Made by a program: the position numbers and the translations under genes
In this document: piece after piece, positions 35,535 to 37,513 of the stretch
How positions within the stretch are numbered: position 1 is the first letter of the stretch
How the letters are laid out: every line of letters begins with the position of its first letter
Assembly: GCA_964635875.1 (NCBI GenBank)
Contig: CAZWRK010000032.1
Coordinates: 1-37,513 of the forward strand
Origin: CAZWRK01 sp964635875
GTDB lineage: Bacteria > Pseudomonadota > Gammaproteobacteria > Burkholderiales > Aquaspirillaceae
Direction: 5' to 3'
Length of the DNA stretch: 37,513 bases
Notes under the pieces: model-generated
Told to the model about the DNA's origin: nothing
Database searches by the model: none
The model's input: only the letters and a program-made list of their open reading frames with translations

Positions 35535-35975
35535 TCAAAACTGTTGTGTCATCGTGAGCCGAGGTTCGTCGTCTTCTCCTTCTTCGCTGGTATCTGCCGT
35601 TGGTCTAAATACTGGCTGAAGCAGTGTTGATCTAGACAATTCGTTGCCTGATGAGTCGTACAGCTTGAGCTTGAGCTTTTGAATGTCTGTCAGACGGTCT
35701 GTCGCCCATTCCATGCGATTCTTCCAGCCTTTGTCGCTGCCCTGTGATTCCTCGCCGTACTCGTTTGCGTACAACAAAGCCACGGTGATGTGCCGTGCAA
35801 TAGTGTTGAGCAATTCTGATGTTGCAGAAACTGGGAGGGAATACACGTCAGCGATTGCAGCGTTAATAACAGCGTCCGCGTCTGCGAGGTATGCCGTTAT
35901 CGTTGCATCGGAGAGCTTTGTGTCGTCGTTAAAGCCGGATGCTGTACGGATTTCTGCAATCGTTGCGTATGACAT
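35535..35975 (-). CDS. Head-tail connector, DUF1320 (Mu gp36-like)
   Basis: 146 residues, the size of DUF1320. 'MSYATIAEIRTASGFNDDTK', 'LSDATITAYLADADAVINAA', 'YSLPVSATSELLNTIARHIT' and 'VALLYANEYGEESQGSDKGW' match the helical connector family. It joins the portal to the tail. It follows the SGNH gene and precedes the completion gene. Confidence 0.85.
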   Translation of the reverse strand: MSYATIAEIRTASGFNDDTKLSDATITAYLADADAVINAAIADVYSLPVSATSELLNTIARHITVALLYANEYGEESQGSDKGWKNRMEWATDRLTDIQKLKLKLYDSSGNELSRSTLLQPVFRPTADTSEEGEDDEPRLTMTQQF

Positions 35976-35978
35976 ATT

Positions 35979-36674
35979 CTAAAAAATTAAATCGTAAGCA
36001 TTAAACCATGTTGGTGCCATGAGGTTTTTGTACCCATTTGCATTGAGATGTGTCAGGTCTGCATAGTTCGTACCACTGTACGCGCCAATTCCTGTATATA
36101 GGTCAACTGGGTGAACATGGCCTGTTGTCGTACCGTAATCGCCACGTGCAGCCAATTGTGAAGCAAGAGACGCGTTCCAATCGGTGACTGTTGACGTATA
36201 ACCGCTTCTGTCTATTAAATTACCAGCGAAAACATGGCAGTTTGCGTTTGCTGCAACAAAAGCATTGATGATCGCGTCGTAATTAGCGAGCCAAGTTGCT
36301 TTGGCAACGCCAGACAAAAAATCATTTGTGCCAATCAATAGAAATACAACGTCTGGTGCGACAGGCATTGTGATACTTGGAATGGTTGCAATTTCCGGTA
36401 TTACGTAATTGTTGAGCAACTTGTTAGATGTAATGCCAGATGCGCCAATATTTGCGTAGCTGTAAGAGTTTGCATAGTCAGCTCCGATCACGTTTGGGTA
36501 ATATGCCCCAGCGTAGAGTGAACTTCCTATTGAACGGAGCAACCATTCCTTGTATCCGCCTGTAGACACGCTCTGATTTCCAACAGTTAATGAGTCGCCA
36601 GCACACACTATTTGTTGTCTGCTTGCGTATGGAACGAATGCAGCCGGTGTTCTTGCGCCTATAAACTGTGTCAT
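35979..36674 (-). CDS. SGNH/GDSL-type hydrolase
   Basis: 231 residues. Block I 'CAGDSLTVG' (catalytic Ser28), block II 'ANIGASGITSN' (Gly of the oxyanion hole), block III 'LLIGTNDFLSG' (Asn) and block V 'YADLTHLNANGYKNL' (Asp and His of the catalytic pair). SGNH enzymes remove acetyl or other ester groups from polysaccharides. Its position in the structural block suggests a virion-borne deacetylase acting on capsule or cell wall. ATGA-coupled to the gene above. The active-site set is complete. Confidence 0.88.
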   Translation of the reverse strand: MTQFIGARTPAAFVPYASRQQIVCAGDSLTVGNQSVSTGGYKEWLLRSIGSSLYAGAYYPNVIGADYANSYSYANIGASGITSNKLLNNYVIPEIATIPSITMPVAPDVVFLLIGTNDFLSGVAKATWLANYDAIINAFVAANANCHVFAGNLIDRSGYTSTVTDWNASLASQLAARGDYGTTTGHVHPVDLYTGIGAYSGTNYADLTHLNANGYKNLMAPTWFNAYDLIF

Positions 36675-36898
36675 AGAGTTATTGTGCTTCTTATTAGTAT
36701 TTCCACTTGATTTTGGACTTCTGCTGGGTCAGTACTATCGACAAAAATGTCGACTGTCTCACCGTTTTCAAGCAATACGACAACATATGTTTTATCGCCT
36801 TCTTCGTCATCGACAGCAGTCCATGGACGCAATCCGCTTTCGTCTACGTCTCCATAAACGATGCGAACTGTCTTTTGTTCTTGAATGGTGTATTGCAT
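36671..36898 (-). CDS. Small structural protein, unknown
   Basis: 75 residues, ATG at 36898. 'VRIVYGDVDESGLRPWTAVD' and 'DKTYVVVLLENGETVDIFVD' followed by 'AEVQNQVEILIRS' suggest a small beta domain with acidic loops. Overlaps the SGNH gene by ATGA. It lies between the adhesin-like gene and the SGNH gene; role unknown. Confidence 0.5.
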   Translation of the reverse strand: MQYTIQEQKTVRIVYGDVDESGLRPWTAVDDEEGDKTYVVVLLENGETVDIFVDSTDPAEVQNQVEILIRSTITL

Positions 36899-36904
36899 AG
36901 TTTT

Positions 36905-37513
36905 TTATGTTAAGTAACTCATGCCCACAGAGTATGTAGCACTGTTTGCATTGTTTGCTGTCACAACTACACGCCATGTACGCGGTAACACGTCAGAGAC
37001 GGTTTTGTTTGCAACTGGTGTGAGTCCTGGGTACACGGTATACACATTTGTTGAAACTGTAGTGACGCTTGCGCCTGTAAGCAAATTATAGTATTTGCCT
37101 GATGTTGGGTCTTTTGCATCGATGGTCAAAGTAACGTCAGGACCTGCTGCAACATTGGTCATATCCAACACAACCTTAAGACCACGACCATTGTTGTTTG
37201 TTTGGTCTGCTCCTGTTTGCGTTGTGGTGCGTGCTGCTGAAGTCAGGATTGTTGTTTCTGGTACTGGACCAAATGACCAGTCCCCGTCTTTCTGTGTAAA
37301 CGTTTGCGTGGTTGGCATCTGCGCTGGTAATGTAGAAAGAACCAACGTTGTATTAACCGTCCCAGAAGTATATGCAGAAATACGACTACGAAAATACTTG
37401 AAGTTAATAGCAATAGAATACATTGCCTGTCCACTACCTGAAACCGATGTATTTTCACCAAGTGGAACGCTTGCAACGTTTTGCAATGGACATAATACCC
37501 AGTTTACATTGTC
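36905..37513 (-). CDS. Fibre/adhesin-like protein, C-terminal part (runs off the right edge)
   Basis: The frame is open through 37513 and continues DNVNWVLCPLQNVASV; the apparent TTG start at 37486 is not a real start because the frame stays open to the edge. 'SGSGQAMYSIAINFKYFRSR' and 'LPRTWRVVVTANNANSATYS' are beta strands of a jelly-roll domain, with Gly/Ser/Thr/Asn-rich loops. The first residues match what usually follows '..SYKTLSLQ.TG..' in beta-sandwich virion proteins, so this is probably the C-terminal half of the gene cut at base 1. Stop at 36905. Confidence 0.65.
   Translation of the reverse strand, partial: DNVNWVLCPLQNVASVPLGENTSVSGSGQAMYSIAINFKYFRSRISAYTSGTVNTTLVLSTLPAQMPTTQTFTQKDGDWSFGPVPETTILTSAARTTTQTGADQTNNNGRGLKVVLDMTNVAAGPDVTLTIDAKDPTSGKYYNLLTGASVTTVSTNVYTVYPGLTPVANKTVSDVLPRTWRVVVTANNANSATYSVGMSYLT

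Overview
The window is almost the whole genome of a double-stranded DNA tailed phage. It has a siphovirus-type tail (tape measure, distal tail protein, tail tube, no sheath or baseplate-wedge genes) and a Mu-like head module: portal fused to a MuF domain, Mu-I-type protease/scaffold, E-family major capsid protein, DUF1320-type connector and Mu-G-type completion protein. The host cannot be read from the sequence. Most gene starts lack a Shine-Dalgarno motif and many neighbours overlap by ATGA, which fits a host that tolerates leader-independent initiation, but this is weak evidence. I see no integrase and no obvious repressor.

Layout. There are two divergent transcription blocks. The minus-strand block starts at 15136 and runs leftward: replication initiator-like protein, zinc ribbon, HNH nuclease, CHAP endolysin, two small genes, ParB-domain DNA methyltransferase, a cluster of very small zinc-finger and membrane proteins, terminase small and large subunits, portal-MuF, Com-like zinc finger, protease/scaffold, decoration protein, major capsid and fibres down to the left edge. 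The block reappears at the right edge (37513 to 25406): fibre fragment, SGNH hydrolase, connector and tail-completion genes, tail tube, tail assembly chaperone with a -1 frameshift, tape measure, distal tail proteins, receptor-binding candidates and three small membrane proteins (holin candidates). The open reading frames at the two window edges look like the two halves of one gene, so the genome is probably circular or circularly permuted, with only a short stretch missing.

The plus-strand block (15280 to 25211) is the probable early region. It holds a possible single-strand annealing protein, a PD-(D/E)XK nuclease fused to an FtsK-type DNA translocase, an RtcB RNA ligase, about 18 small proteins, a VRR-NUC nuclease and an RNA cluster ending in a clear tRNA-Thr(UGU). 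A bidirectional terminator at 25298-25326 separates the two convergent blocks.

Most interesting points. (1) The single-chain nuclease-FtsK protein resembles a HerA-NurA end-resection machine in one polypeptide, next to a likely recombinase. (2) A perfect parS-like 16-mer (TGTTCCACGTGGAACA) sits between the endolysin and the next gene, with no ParA or parS-binding ParB in the window. (3) Three near-identical early promoters each carry a perfect DnaA box 6 bases upstream of the -35. (4) Three tandem DnaA-like boxes lie beside the replication gene. (5) An RtcB ligase shares the block with a structured-RNA/tRNA cluster whose members share the leader CATTCACGCA. Together these suggest that the phage carries several chromosome-maintenance signals of its host; that interpretation is inference.
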